Shown here piece by piece: positions 1 through 6,254 of a DNA stretch of 10,499 nt. Under the pieces are notes generated by a model. It did no database searches. It worked only from the letters and a program-made list of their open reading frames with translations, and was not told the DNA's origin. Made by a program: the position numbers and the translations under genes. Position 1 is the stretch's first letter, and each line of letters starts with the position of its first letter. The stretch is from an uncultured Eubacteriales bacterium (GTDB lineage Bacteria; Bacillota; Clostridia; Christensenellales; Christensenellaceae), in the NCBI GenBank assembly GCA_900554725.1, contig USII01000019.1:1-10499 (forward strand), given 5' to 3'.

Positions 1-10
1 GCTTACAATA

Positions 11-36
11 CCCCATCTAACGGGTGGGGGGTTTGT
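11..36 (+). terminator. Probable terminator of an upstream gene
   Basis: A seven-pair stem (CCCCATC at 11-17 with the G-rich arm at 23-29, including one G-T pair) closes a five-base loop and is followed by a broken T tract (GGTTTGTTTG). This fits an intrinsic terminator for a plus-strand gene ending left of the window. The T tract is interrupted, so strength is uncertain. Confidence 0.45.
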
Positions 37-39
37 TTG

Positions 40-340
40 CTTCGCTGCTCCTCCTTTACGCAAAAGTCACGCTGCACCTCCGCTGTTCGCTTGTAAAGGC
101 GCTCAAGGCGTTTTGGCTTGCTGCCAGATTTTTTTGAGCTATCATAAAAAAGAAAATATCCGTATTGCCTGCGGCTGCCTGTGTAAAATGCTGATGGGGC
201 GCTTGCGGCGCGTTCGGTTTGCCGCCCTTTTTGGCCATGCAAAAGGCCAGCGGGCAGAGCTGGAACCAGGCAGGAAAAGCAGAGAATATGGCGGGCAGCT
301 GACGGGCGTTTTTGGGTTTTTGTTCCCTTTGCAGCCGCAC
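40..340. other. Intergenic stretch without a recognised gene
   Basis: About 300 bases between the left-edge terminator and the promoter of the ABC exporter. Open frames exist on both strands, including 79 codons on the minus strand at 242-3 and 86 codons on the plus strand from 113. None has a clear ribosome site, a recognisable domain or biased composition. A weak hairpin (TGGC at 114-117 with GCCA at 123-126) precedes a run of seven T (129-135) and might act as a second terminator. I see no tRNA, 6S, SRP or tmRNA signature. Confidence 0.5.
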
Positions 341-350
341 CAAAACCCGC

Positions 351-379
351 TTGAGCAGGGAGGCGGTGTGTGATATGAT
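351..379 (+). promoter_or_regulatory. Promoter of the ABC exporter gene
   Basis: The -35 TTGAGC (351-356), a 17-base spacer and the -10 TATGAT (374-379) with an upstream TG (371-372) form an extended -10 sigma-A type promoter. It lies about 130 bases before the ABC exporter start, and no other gene lies between, so that gene is the inferred target. Confidence 0.6.
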
Positions 380-512
380 GAAAAAACAGGCCGGGGGGAT
401 TGGCCGGAAAGATTTTACAAAAGGATGAGAGCAGGAAGGCTGCGAGGCGGCAGAGAGCTGTGCGGCCCCAAGTATGGCCAGACTCGTTTTCTCGTCTACA
501 GCCGGAGGAAAG

Positions 513-2246
513 ATGTTTTTATATCGCAAGGAGCTATGGGCGTTCTACCGCCCTTATCTGCGCCGGTTGGTTGCGGATTTATTCTGCGCGCTTGTGGCCT
601 CGGTGTTTGCGCTGCTGATTCCGCTGCTGGTGCGCTATTTTACAGAAACGCTGCTGGACAGTGGCTTCTTTTTCTGGCAGCTCGCGCTGGCGGGCGGGGT
701 GATACTGCTGTGCATTGCGCTGCAGGCGGCCTGTACTTATTATATGGATGCCAAAGGGCACGAGCTGGGGGCGCGAATGGAGCGGGATGTGCGCCAGAGT
801 CTGTTTGCGCATTGTCAGCGCCTTTCCTTTTCCTTTTACGATGAGCGGCGTGCGGCAGAGATTATGAGCCGGCTGACCAGTGATTCCCTGCTGCTTACAG
901 AGTTTTTCCACCACTTTCCGGAAGATCTCGTGGTAAACGGGGTAAAGTTTATTGGGGCGGCGGTCATCCTGGTTGGGTTGAATTGGCAGCTTGCAGCGCT
1001 CATCTTCTGCCTTCTGCCCTTTATGCTTGCATATACGCTGCACTTTAATAAAAAAATGCGCCGGGCCTACCGGCAGATCTATCGAAAAATCGCCGATGTG
1101 AATGCACAGGCGGAGGATTCCCTCCAGGGCATACGGACTGTACAATCCTTTGCAAACGAAGGGGTGGAAGAGGAGAAATTCAGTAGAGAAAATCAGAGCT
1201 TTTTTGAAAACAGAAGCGAGGGCTACCGCAGCGAGGCTGTGCTGGATACGGGCGCAAAGGCATTCGCGCAGATTATTCTGCTCTGCGTTTTGCTGTATGG
1301 AGGCGTGCTTTTGGCGCGCGGCGCGCTTTCTTTGCCAGATCTTCTTGTGTTTCTTCTCTATATCAGCTACTTTACTTCCCCCATCGAACAGCTTGTCCAT
1401 ATGACGCAGCAGTATCAGGAAGGGGTAACCGGCTTTTCCAGATATCTTGAGATTATGCGCGAAACCCCGCAGGTGAGCGATTTGCCAGGTGCCCGGGAAG
1501 CGGGAGAGCTGAGAGGGGATATTCAGTTCTGCAATGTGGCATTTCGGTATGGCCAGGGACCGGATATTTTAAAAGGGGTGGATTTTTCCATCCGGGCAGG
1601 GGAATATGTGGCGTTGGTAGGCGCTTCGGGCGTGGGAAAGACGACGCTATGCCAGCTGATCGCGCGCTTCTACGATGTGCAGCAGGGCGCTGTTTTGCTG
1701 GATGGGGTGGATGTGCGCGCCATGAGGCTTTCCTCTTTGCGCAGGCAGATTGGCATTGTGCAGCAGGAAATGTACCTCTTTTCCGGGACGATTGCGGAAA
1801 ATATCGCCTATGGAAAGCCTGGAGCCAGCCGGGAGGAGATTGAACAGGCGGCAAAGGAGGCTGGCGCGCATGAGTTTATCTGCGCATTGAGCCAGGGGTA
1901 TGATACGGATGTCGGGCCAAGGGGGGCTCGGCTTTCGGGTGGCCAGAAGCAGCGGATCTGCATTGCGCGCGTGTTTTTGAAAAATCCGCCCATCCTGATA
2001 CTGGATGAAGCGACTTCCGCCCTGGATAGCGAAAGCGAGCAGGTGGTGCAGCGCTCCCTTGGGCAGTTGGCCAAAAACCGCACGACGATTGTCATTGCGC
2101 ACCGCCTCTCTACAGTCCGCCAGGCCGAGCGCATTTTGGTTTTGGCAGAGGGGGATATCTGCGAAGAGGGTGCGCACCAGGAGCTGATGCGCAAAAACGG
2201 CGTATATGCCAGGCTCTACCAGGCATGGCAGGAGAGCGCTGGCTGA
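513..2246 (+). CDS. Half-size ABC exporter (fused permease and ATPase), MsbA/BmrA type
   Basis: A 577-residue membrane transporter expected to work as a homodimer (or heterodimer), exporting a lipid, drug or peptide with ATP. The N-terminal half (about 15-310) holds hydrophobic helices at roughly 20-40, 55-75, 143-175 and 250-285, typical of a type IV exporter fold. The C-terminal ATPase has Walker A GASGVGKTT (370-378), Q-loop Gln at 417-418, signature LSGGQ (474-478), Walker B ILILDEA (494-500), D-loop SALD (502-505) and H-loop His530, so it looks fully active. Length is usual for the family. I chose the ATG at 513 because GGAGG lies just before it. The in-frame ATG at 474 has no ribosome site. 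There is no partner subunit beside it, and the gene has its own promoter. The substrate cannot be read from the sequence. Confidence 0.93.
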   Translation: MFLYRKELWAFYRPYLRRLVADLFCALVASVFALLIPLLVRYFTETLLDSGFFFWQLALAGGVILLCIALQAACTYYMDAKGHELGARMERDVRQSLFAHCQRLSFSFYDERRAAEIMSRLTSDSLLLTEFFHHFPEDLVVNGVKFIGAAVILVGLNWQLAALIFCLLPFMLAYTLHFNKKMRRAYRQIYRKIADVNAQAEDSLQGIRTVQSFANEGVEEEKFSRENQSFFENRSEGYRSEAVLDTGAKAFAQIILLCVLLYGGVLLARGALSLPDLLVFLLYISYFTSPIEQLVHMTQQYQEGVTGFSRYLEIMRETPQVSDLPGAREAGELRGDIQFCNVAFRYGQGPDILKGVDFSIRAGEYVALVGASGVGKTTLCQLIARFYDVQQGAVLLDGVDVRAMRLSSLRRQIGIVQQEMYLFSGTIAENIAYGKPGASREEIEQAAKEAGAHEFICALSQGYDTDVGPRGARLSGGQKQRICIARVFLKNPPILILDEATSALDSESEQVVQRSLGQLAKNRTTIVIAHRLSTVRQAERILVLAEGDICEEGAHQELMRKNGVYARLYQAWQESAG

Positions 2247-2264
2247 GGGCAGAGCCGCGCTTTG

Positions 2265-2292
2265 TCGGAGAAAATTTTTCCGAGGATTTTTC
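2265..2292 (+). terminator. Weak probable terminator after the ABC exporter
   Basis: TCGGA (2265-2269) pairs with TCCGA (2279-2283) around an A/T-rich loop that can add A-T pairs. GGATTTTTCTT follows. It sits just after the ABC exporter stop and before the T-box promoter, as expected for a gene end, but the stem is short. Confidence 0.4.
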
Positions 2293-2333
2293 TTGGGAGG
2301 GTTTCTTTTTTCCCCGCGACTAAATAAAATATA

Positions 2334-2362
2334 TTGACAATCCTTTTTTAGGGTGTTAAACT
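2334..2362 (+). promoter_or_regulatory. Promoter of the T-box/trpB2 unit
   Basis: A perfect -35 TTGACA (2334-2339), a 17-base spacer and the -10 TAAACT (2357-2362), preceded by TG at 2354-2355, form a good sigma-A promoter. Transcription would start near 2369, right at the base of T-box stem I. Confidence 0.75.
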
Positions 2363-2365
2363 AGG

Positions 2366-2636
2366 CTAAACCGATGAGGGAGAGTAAGTAGCTTTTGCCC
2401 CGCCCGGCAAAGAGAGCTGCGGAGGGTGTAACCGCGGCACGGGAAGCATAGGCGAATGGTCTTCCGAGGGCGAGCCGAATTTTTGAGTAGGCAAGACGGC
2501 GTGGGCGCTCCGTTATCAAGGCGCCGGCATATGTTGGTATGCATGAGAGGGCGCGTTTGCGCCAAGCAGGGTGGCACCGCAGGAGTTTTCGCTCTTGTCC
2601 CCGCAACAGATATTGTTGGGGATAAGGGCTTTTTTG
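2366..2636 (+). promoter_or_regulatory. T-box leader sensing tRNA-Trp (specifier UGG)
   Basis: A full transcriptional T-box leader. Stem I starts with the conserved GAGAGTA element (near 2380) and carries the AGAGAGCTGCGG apical element (2411-2422). On the 3' side of stem I the specifier loop reads GAATGGTCTTCCGAG, which puts the codon TGG (Trp) at 2457-2459. A GAGTAGGC...ACGG...CCGTTATC segment (about 2484-2518) matches the usual stem II/III region. The T-box sequence AGGGTGGCACCGC (2568-2580) includes the TGGC that would pair with the uncharged tRNA acceptor end, and the terminator stem follows. Known T-box mechanism: uncharged tRNA-Trp binds codon and T-box, stabilises the antiterminator and allows read-through. 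Here that would turn on the trpB2 gene when tryptophan is short. The specifier assignment comes from alignment by eye. Confidence 0.93.
2591..2635 (+). terminator. T-box regulated intrinsic terminator
   Basis: A 12-pair stem joins GCTCTTGTCCCC (2591-2602) to GGGGATAAGGGC (2618-2629), with two G-T pairs. Four more inner pairs (AACA with TGTT) sit above a two-base bulge, and six T (2630-2635) follow. The CCCC of the 5' arm can instead pair with the GGG of the T-box sequence, giving the alternative antiterminator. Confidence 0.9.
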
Positions 2637-2671
2637 ATCCTTTTCCCCGGAAAATGAAAGGAGAATAGGAA

Positions 2672-4063
2672 ATGGCAAAAGTACCCTACAAAATTCAGCT
2701 TTCCGAGCAGGAGATCCCCAAATACTGGTATAATGTGCGGGCCGATATGCAAACAGATTGCAGCCCTATCCTGAATCCGGGCACAGGCAAGCCGGTCACT
2801 GTGGAAGATCTGGCGCCGGTATTCTGCGAGGAGCTGGCAAAGCAGGAGCTGAATACAAAAGACCGCTATATCGAAATTCCAGAGCAGGTGCGGGAATTCT
2901 ATCGGATGTACCGCCCTTCTCCTCTGATGCGGGCATACCGCCTGGAAAAGGCGCTGGATACTCCGGCAAAAATCTACTATAAATACGAAGGGGGCAACAC
3001 TTCCGGAAGCCATAAGCTAAATAGCGCCATTGCCCAGGCCTATTATGCCAAGCAGCAGGGCCTTAAAGGCGTGACGACGGAAACCGGTGCGGGCCAGTGG
3101 GGAACGGCGCTTTCCATGGCGACGGGCTATTTCGGGCTGGATTGCAGGGTTTATATGGTCAAAGTCAGCGCGGAACAGAAGCCCCAGCGGAAGGCGCTGA
3201 TGCAAACTTATGGCGCAAGTGTCATCCCCTCGCCCTCTATGACAACCAGCTTGGGCAGAAAGATGAACGAGCAGTTTCCCGGCTCAACGGGCAGCTTGGG
3301 CACGGCGATTTCCGAAGCTGTGGAGGTTGCCGTGGGCACAGAGGGCTATAAATATGTGCTGGGAAGCGTGCTGAACCAGGTGCTGCTCCACCAGACGATC
3401 ATTGGCCTTGAAGCGGCGGCCGCGATGGAAAAAGTAGGCGAATACCCGGATATTCTCATCGGGTGCGCGGGCGGCGGTTCCAATCTTGGCGGTCTTATGG
3501 CGCCCTTTATGGCAGACCGCCTGGCCGGAAAAAAGAGCCCGCATTTTATTGCGGTGGAGCCTGCATCCTGCCCTTCGCTGACGCGCGGAAAGTTTGCCTA
3601 TGATTTTTGCGATACGGGAAAAGTCACTCCGCTTGCCAAGATGTATACCCTGGGCTCCTCCTTTATCCCCTCGGCCAATCATGCCGGCGGCCTGCGCTAC
3701 CATGGCATGAGCCCGATTCTCTCCCAGCTCTATCACGATGGATATCTGGATGAAGCGCGCGCGGTGGAGCAGACAAAAGTGTTCGATGCCGCCACGCAGT
3801 TTGCCCGGGTGGAAGGAATTCTGCCCGCGCCTGAAAGTGCCCACGCGATTCGCGTCGCTATCGATGAGGCGCTGCGCTGCCGGGAGGCCGGCCAGGCAAA
3901 AACCATCCTCTTTGGGCTCACAGGAACGGGATATTTTGACCTCGCTGCCTATACCGCCTACCAGAACGGGGCGATGACAGATTATATCCCCGCTGATGAG
4001 GATCTCGAGAGAGGTTTTTCCGGCATTCCCGTCATTCCTGGTGTGCAGGAGAACCTGGAGTAA
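2672..4063 (+). CDS. trpB2: TrpB2-type tryptophan synthase beta-like PLP enzyme
   Basis: A 463-residue fold-type II pyridoxal-phosphate enzyme expected to condense indole and L-serine to tryptophan in the cytosol. GNTSGSHKLNSA (108-119) holds the Schiff-base Lys115, TETGAGQWG (136-144) holds the likely catalytic Glu137, and GCAGGGSNLGG (264-274) is the PLP phosphate loop. The length, the N-terminal extension of about 80 residues and the MYRPSPLMRA entry point to the TrpB2 (trpB_rel) branch and not TrpB1, which is near 400 residues. AAAGGAG precedes the ATG. No trpA is next to it, and TrpB2 enzymes are known to act without a tight alpha partner, so indole salvage is likely. The Trp T-box directly upstream independently supports a role in tryptophan supply. 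A different beta-replacement substrate cannot be excluded. Confidence 0.93.
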   Translation: MAKVPYKIQLSEQEIPKYWYNVRADMQTDCSPILNPGTGKPVTVEDLAPVFCEELAKQELNTKDRYIEIPEQVREFYRMYRPSPLMRAYRLEKALDTPAKIYYKYEGGNTSGSHKLNSAIAQAYYAKQQGLKGVTTETGAGQWGTALSMATGYFGLDCRVYMVKVSAEQKPQRKALMQTYGASVIPSPSMTTSLGRKMNEQFPGSTGSLGTAISEAVEVAVGTEGYKYVLGSVLNQVLLHQTIIGLEAAAAMEKVGEYPDILIGCAGGGSNLGGLMAPFMADRLAGKKSPHFIAVEPASCPSLTRGKFAYDFCDTGKVTPLAKMYTLGSSFIPSANHAGGLRYHGMSPILSQLYHDGYLDEARAVEQTKVFDAATQFARVEGILPAPESAHAIRVAIDEALRCREAGQAKTILFGLTGTGYFDLAAYTAYQNGAMTDYIPADEDLERGFSGIPVIPGVQENLE

Positions 4064-4094
4064 GCAAAGGGCAAATAGAATATAAGGCAATCAA

Positions 4095-4127
4095 AGTCCC
4101 CCATGCAGCGCATGGGGGACTATTCTT
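4095..4127 (+). terminator. Terminator after trpB2
   Basis: AGTCCCCCATG (4095-4105) pairs perfectly with CATGGGGGACT (4111-4121) around the loop CAGCG. ATTCTTT follows. The stem is strong and the U tract modest. It ends the trpB2 unit and may also slow transcription arriving from the minus-strand regulator gene. Confidence 0.8.
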
Positions 4128-4163
4128 TATGTGGGAGAGGCGGAAAAGGGCACAGGAAGCTGG

Positions 4164-4583
4164 CTATGCAAAAGGAGGAGAACTGGCTTTTCCCAGGAAA
4201 TTCGAGAGCACCCGCCGGCAGCGCGGGCTGATGGCGCCAAGAAGCGAAATGGCGTTATCCTCCGCCTCCAGGGTGGAAAGGCCAAGCTGTTTTTGGAAGA
4301 AAGAGAGGAAGATATGAAAATCCTCCCTATAATAATCCAAAACCTGTTGCCCTTGCGCCGTCAGCAAGAGCAGGGCGCCCACCTGGCAGATATGCTGCTG
4401 CTTTTTTAGAGTTTCCACCATGCGGTGCACGCTGGGGCGCGTGACGCCAAGCAGAGCCGCAATTTCCACTGCACGGGCTCCGCCATTTTCCTGGCAGAGC
4501 TTTTCCAGTGCGAAAAGGTAGCGCAGACGCGTAGCAGGAAGCGCAAAAGTGCGCGGGCTATCCGCATGTTCTGTATGCTCCAT
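4164..4583 (-). CDS. DtxR/MntR-like regulator with degenerate metal site
   Basis: A 139-residue single-unit regulator. The winged helix-turn-helix spans about 18-75, with RAVEIAALLGVTRPSVHRMV (37-56) as the DNA-reading part. It closely resembles the same segment of the divergent neighbour (4811-5188). The C-terminal helices match the dimer and metal region of short MntR-like proteins, but the ligands are mostly gone. By eye, the C-x2-E-H motif of the neighbour aligns with E108-D-N-A112-I113, the RH position with E87-D88, and the first-helix acidic position with Phe24. It may bind DNA without metal or sense something else. I chose the ATG at 4583 because GTGGAGGTG precedes it. A TTG at 4676 extends the frame but lacks a ribosome site and family similarity. 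No transporter gene nearby names a target. Confidence 0.78.
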   Translation of the reverse strand: MEHTEHADSPRTFALPATRLRYLFALEKLCQENGGARAVEIAALLGVTRPSVHRMVETLKKQQHICQVGALLLLTAQGQQVLDYYREDFHIFLSFFQKQLGLSTLEAEDNAISLLGAISPRCRRVLSNFLGKASSPPFA

Positions 4584-4684
4584 CGTGCAGGCACCTCCAC
4601 ATCTCATAGCTGGATTTCTGGCGGGCAGAAGAGGCGCTTTTGCCTCGCCATCATCCAAAAATGCGCCATCGGGCAAGCATATAG

Positions 4685-4702
4685 TTAGTTATGGCTAACT
4701 AA
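4685..4702. promoter_or_regulatory. Putative operator of the minus-strand regulator
   Basis: TTAGTTA (4685-4691) and TAACTAA (4696-4702) form a perfect seven-base inverted repeat around TGGC. The form resembles the DtxR-type box (TTAGGTTAGSCTAACCTAA). It lies just downstream of the expected transcription start of the minus-strand gene, where a bound repressor would block transcription. It contains the same TTAG-N6-CTAA core (4685-4698) as the palindrome at 4764. Confidence 0.65.
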
Positions 4703-4712
4703 TTACGAAAAA

Positions 4713-4741
4713 AGTGTACCACAGCCCCGGGGAGATGTCAA
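4713..4741 (-). promoter_or_regulatory. Promoter of the minus-strand DtxR-like gene
   Basis: On the minus strand TTGACA (4741-4736) is a perfect -35, followed by a 17-base spacer and the -10 TACACT (4718-4713). The predicted start near 4706 leaves an untranslated leader of about 120 bases before the chosen ATG. Confidence 0.7.
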
Positions 4742-4751
4742 CCAATCACCC

Positions 4752-4780
4752 TTGAAAAAAGGATTAGCATATGCTAACAT
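4752..4780 (+). promoter_or_regulatory. Promoter of the plus-strand DtxR gene
   Basis: TTGAAA (4752-4757), a 17-base spacer and TAACAT (4775-4780). The palindrome at 4764-4777 covers the spacer and the first bases of the -10, so a bound regulator would exclude RNA polymerase. Confidence 0.65.
4764..4777. promoter_or_regulatory. Putative operator of the plus-strand DtxR gene
   Basis: A perfect 14-base palindrome, TTAGCATATGCTAA, sits inside the promoter of the plus-strand regulator. Its outer half-sites TTAG and CTAA are spaced exactly as in the site at 4685-4698, with centres about 79 bases apart. Autoregulation by the adjacent DtxR-type protein is the simplest reading. Confidence 0.65.
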
Positions 4781-4810
4781 TGCGGTAATACCAAATGATG
4801 GGAGATAGCG

Positions 4811-5188
4811 ATGAAAATTCTGGAGTCGGCGGAAAATTATCTGGAGACGATTTTAATATTGCAGCAGCGCAACGGAAATGTGCGCGCGGTGGAAATCGCC
4901 GCTGAGCTGGATTTCAGCAAGCCAAGCGTCAGCGTTGCCATGAAGCAGCTGCGGGAAAATGGCTATATTGAGGTGGATGGGAATGGGCATATTACGCTTC
5001 TGCCACCGGGCATGGAGATTGCCCAGCGCATCTATGAGCGCCATCAGGTGCTGACGCGCTGCCTTATGGCGCTGGGTGTTCAGGAAAGGACAGCGGCGGA
5101 AGACGCCTGCCGCATTGAACATTTTCTGAGCGATGAGAGCTTTGAAAAAATCCGCCAACACTATGAGGAAAAGAAGAACCCCTCCTAA
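4811..5188 (+). CDS. DtxR/MntR-family metal-dependent regulator
   Basis: A 125-residue regulator expected to bind DNA as a dimer when loaded with Fe(II) or Mn(II). The winged helix-turn-helix spans about 5-65 (RAVEIAAELDFSKPSVSVAM, 25-44). Metal-site residues seen by alignment are Glu12 in the first helix (MntR Glu11), His78 in ERHQVL (MntR His77), and the motif DACRIEHFLSDE (98-109) giving Cys100, Glu103 and His104. The Cys in that motif matches DtxR Cys102, not the Glu99 of MntR, so iron may be preferred. MntR Asp8 is Asn9 here. There is no SH3-like third domain, and the length is that of short MntR-like proteins. The ATG at 4811 follows GGGAG. It is divergent from a paralogue and has a palindrome over its promoter, so it probably represses itself. 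Confidence 0.85.
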   Translation: MKILESAENYLETILILQQRNGNVRAVEIAAELDFSKPSVSVAMKQLRENGYIEVDGNGHITLLPPGMEIAQRIYERHQVLTRCLMALGVQERTAAEDACRIEHFLSDESFEKIRQHYEEKKNPS

Positions 5189-5210
5189 AACAGGCGGGCA
5201 TCTCTGATAA

Positions 5211-5253
5211 GGCAGTAAAAAACCGCAGCAAATCCGCTGCGGTTTTTACTGCC
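5211..5253. terminator. Bidirectional terminator between dtxR-like gene and mrp
   Basis: A long inverted repeat joins the arm at 5211-5229 to 5236-5253 with one bulged base and the loop AAATCC. The GC core CCGCAGC/GCTGCGG is flanked by six A on the left and five T on the right, so it can terminate both the plus-strand regulator and the convergent minus-strand mrp transcript. Confidence 0.88.
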
Positions 5254-5267
5254 GGATTTCAGCGCCT

Positions 5268-6086
5268 TTAGCAGGCGAGAATGGCGGCGATGGCTGCATC
5301 CAGGTTGTCCGTCTGGAAATCTTCGATTTTTCCGCTGTCGCAGAGCTGCGCAAAGGCAGGGTCCACAGGCATTTTCGCCAGCAGGGGCAAGCCCAGGGTT
5401 TTTGCCAATTCCTCGGAATCGCCCTTGCCAAAAAGCGGGATTTGCTTGCCGCAATCCGGGCATTGGATATAGCTCATATTTTCCACAAGGCCCAAAATCG
5501 GGATATTCATCATCTGGGCCATTTTGGCGGCTTTTTCCACGATCATGGAAACCAGCTCCTGGGGAGAGGCGACGATGATGAGGCCATTTAGCGGAATGGA
5601 CTGGAAAACCGTCAGCGGAACATCTCCCGTGCCCGGAGGCATATCCACAAACATATAGTCCACATCCTTCCAGATGACATCCTGCCAGAACTGCTTAATT
5701 ACCCCGGCAATGACCGGCCCTCTCCAAATAACAGGGTCTGTATCGTGCTCAAGCAGCAGGTTGACAGACATCATATCGATGCCGGTTCTGCTGGAAACGG
5801 GGAAAAGGGCGCTCTCCGTTCCGGTAGCCTTCTCGGTGATTCCGAACATCCGGGGAATGGAAGGCCCGGTGATATCCGCATCCAGAATCGCGCTGTGGAA
5901 CCCCCGGCGCGCCATGGCGACGGCCAGCATCGCGGTAATAGAAGATTTCCCTACGCCGCCCTTTCCGCTTATGACGCCGATGATCTTCTTAATGCTGCTC
6001 TGCTCATGCGGCTTTTCCAAAAAACTCTGCGTCCTGCTGGAGCATTCTGCCTGGCAGGAGCTGCAATCATGCGTACATTCGCTCAT
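5268..6086 (-). CDS. mrp: Mrp/NBP35-type P-loop ATPase, iron-sulfur cluster carrier
   Basis: A 272-residue cytosolic ATPase (ApbC/NBP35/Mrp family) that binds and hands over [4Fe-4S] clusters. The deviant Walker A GKGGVGKS is at 41-48, the A' motif DADITGPSIPRMFG at 69-82, and VDMPPGTGD at 147-155. The CPDC pair (Cys209, Cys212) near the C-terminus is the bridging-cluster motif between two subunits. The N-terminus carries four cysteines, C4-x3-C8-x2-C11-x3-C15, as in NBP35-like members, so a second cluster is likely. The N-terminal MIP18/DUF59 domain of many bacterial Mrp proteins is absent. I chose the ATG at 6086 because GGAGG (6097-6093) precedes it. The longer frame starting at 6119 has no such site. 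The gene is monocistronic and shares its upstream region with the rpsF operon. Confidence 0.93.
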   Translation of the reverse strand: MSECTHDCSSCQAECSSRTQSFLEKPHEQSSIKKIIGVISGKGGVGKSSITAMLAVAMARRGFHSAILDADITGPSIPRMFGITEKATGTESALFPVSSRTGIDMMSVNLLLEHDTDPVIWRGPVIAGVIKQFWQDVIWKDVDYMFVDMPPGTGDVPLTVFQSIPLNGLIIVASPQELVSMIVEKAAKMAQMMNIPILGLVENMSYIQCPDCGKQIPLFGKGDSEELAKTLGLPLLAKMPVDPAFAQLCDSGKIEDFQTDNLDAAIAAILAC

Positions 6087-6148
6087 GTAATTCCTCCGAT
6101 TTCCTAAACGCCGAAACATTTATGGTAGTGATGCTATCATCTAACCGT

Positions 6149-6177
6149 ATTATAGTTTTTGAAGGAGGCCAAGTCAA
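6149..6177 (-). promoter_or_regulatory. Promoter of mrp
   Basis: On the minus strand TTGACT (6177-6172), a 17-base spacer and a perfect TATAAT (6154-6149). The start would fall near 6142, giving a leader of about 55 bases. This is a strong housekeeping-type promoter. Confidence 0.82.
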
Positions 6178-6219
6178 GAAACAGAGGGGAACAGCCGCGC
6201 CGATGCCCTAAAATAGGGC

Positions 6220-6248
6220 TTGCAAACAGATTGGCTCGATGCTATAAT
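6220..6248 (+). promoter_or_regulatory. Promoter of the rpsF-ssb-rpsR operon
   Basis: TTGCAA (6220-6225), a 17-base spacer and a perfect TATAAT (6243-6248). A short palindrome, GCCCTA-AAA-TAGGGC (6205-6219), touches the -35 and could be a regulator site. The start near 6255 leaves a leader of about 78 bases with two hairpins. Confidence 0.82.
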
Positions 6249-6254
6249 AGTTAG

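Noticed and set aside
474..512. Upstream ATG of the ABC exporter
   Set aside because: It adds 13 residues without a ribosome site; the ATG at 513 has GGAGG directly before it.
579..1400. A 273-codon open frame on the minus strand
   Set aside because: It lies opposite the ABC exporter, whose motifs are unmistakable. It has no domain or ribosome site and is rich in His, Gln and Arg as antisense frames often are.
2366..2671. Trp leader-peptide attenuator or cobalamin riboswitch before trpB2
   Set aside because: No short Trp-rich reading frame or cobalamin box was seen, while several conserved T-box elements are present in order.
3284..4090. A 268-codon open frame on the minus strand
   Set aside because: It is antisense to trpB2, has no recognisable domain, and its start lies in the trpB2 coding region's 3' flank without a ribosome site.
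4584..4676. TTG start extending the minus-strand DtxR-like protein by 31 residues
   Set aside because: There is no ribosome site, and the extension does not resemble the family. GTGGAGGTG supports the ATG at 4583.
6130..6246. Direct repeat GATGCTAT at 6130-6137 and 6239-6246 in the mrp/rpsF intergenic region
   Set aside because: It is eight bases only; one copy overlaps the -10 of rpsF and the other does not sit at an equivalent place. Chance is the simpler explanation.
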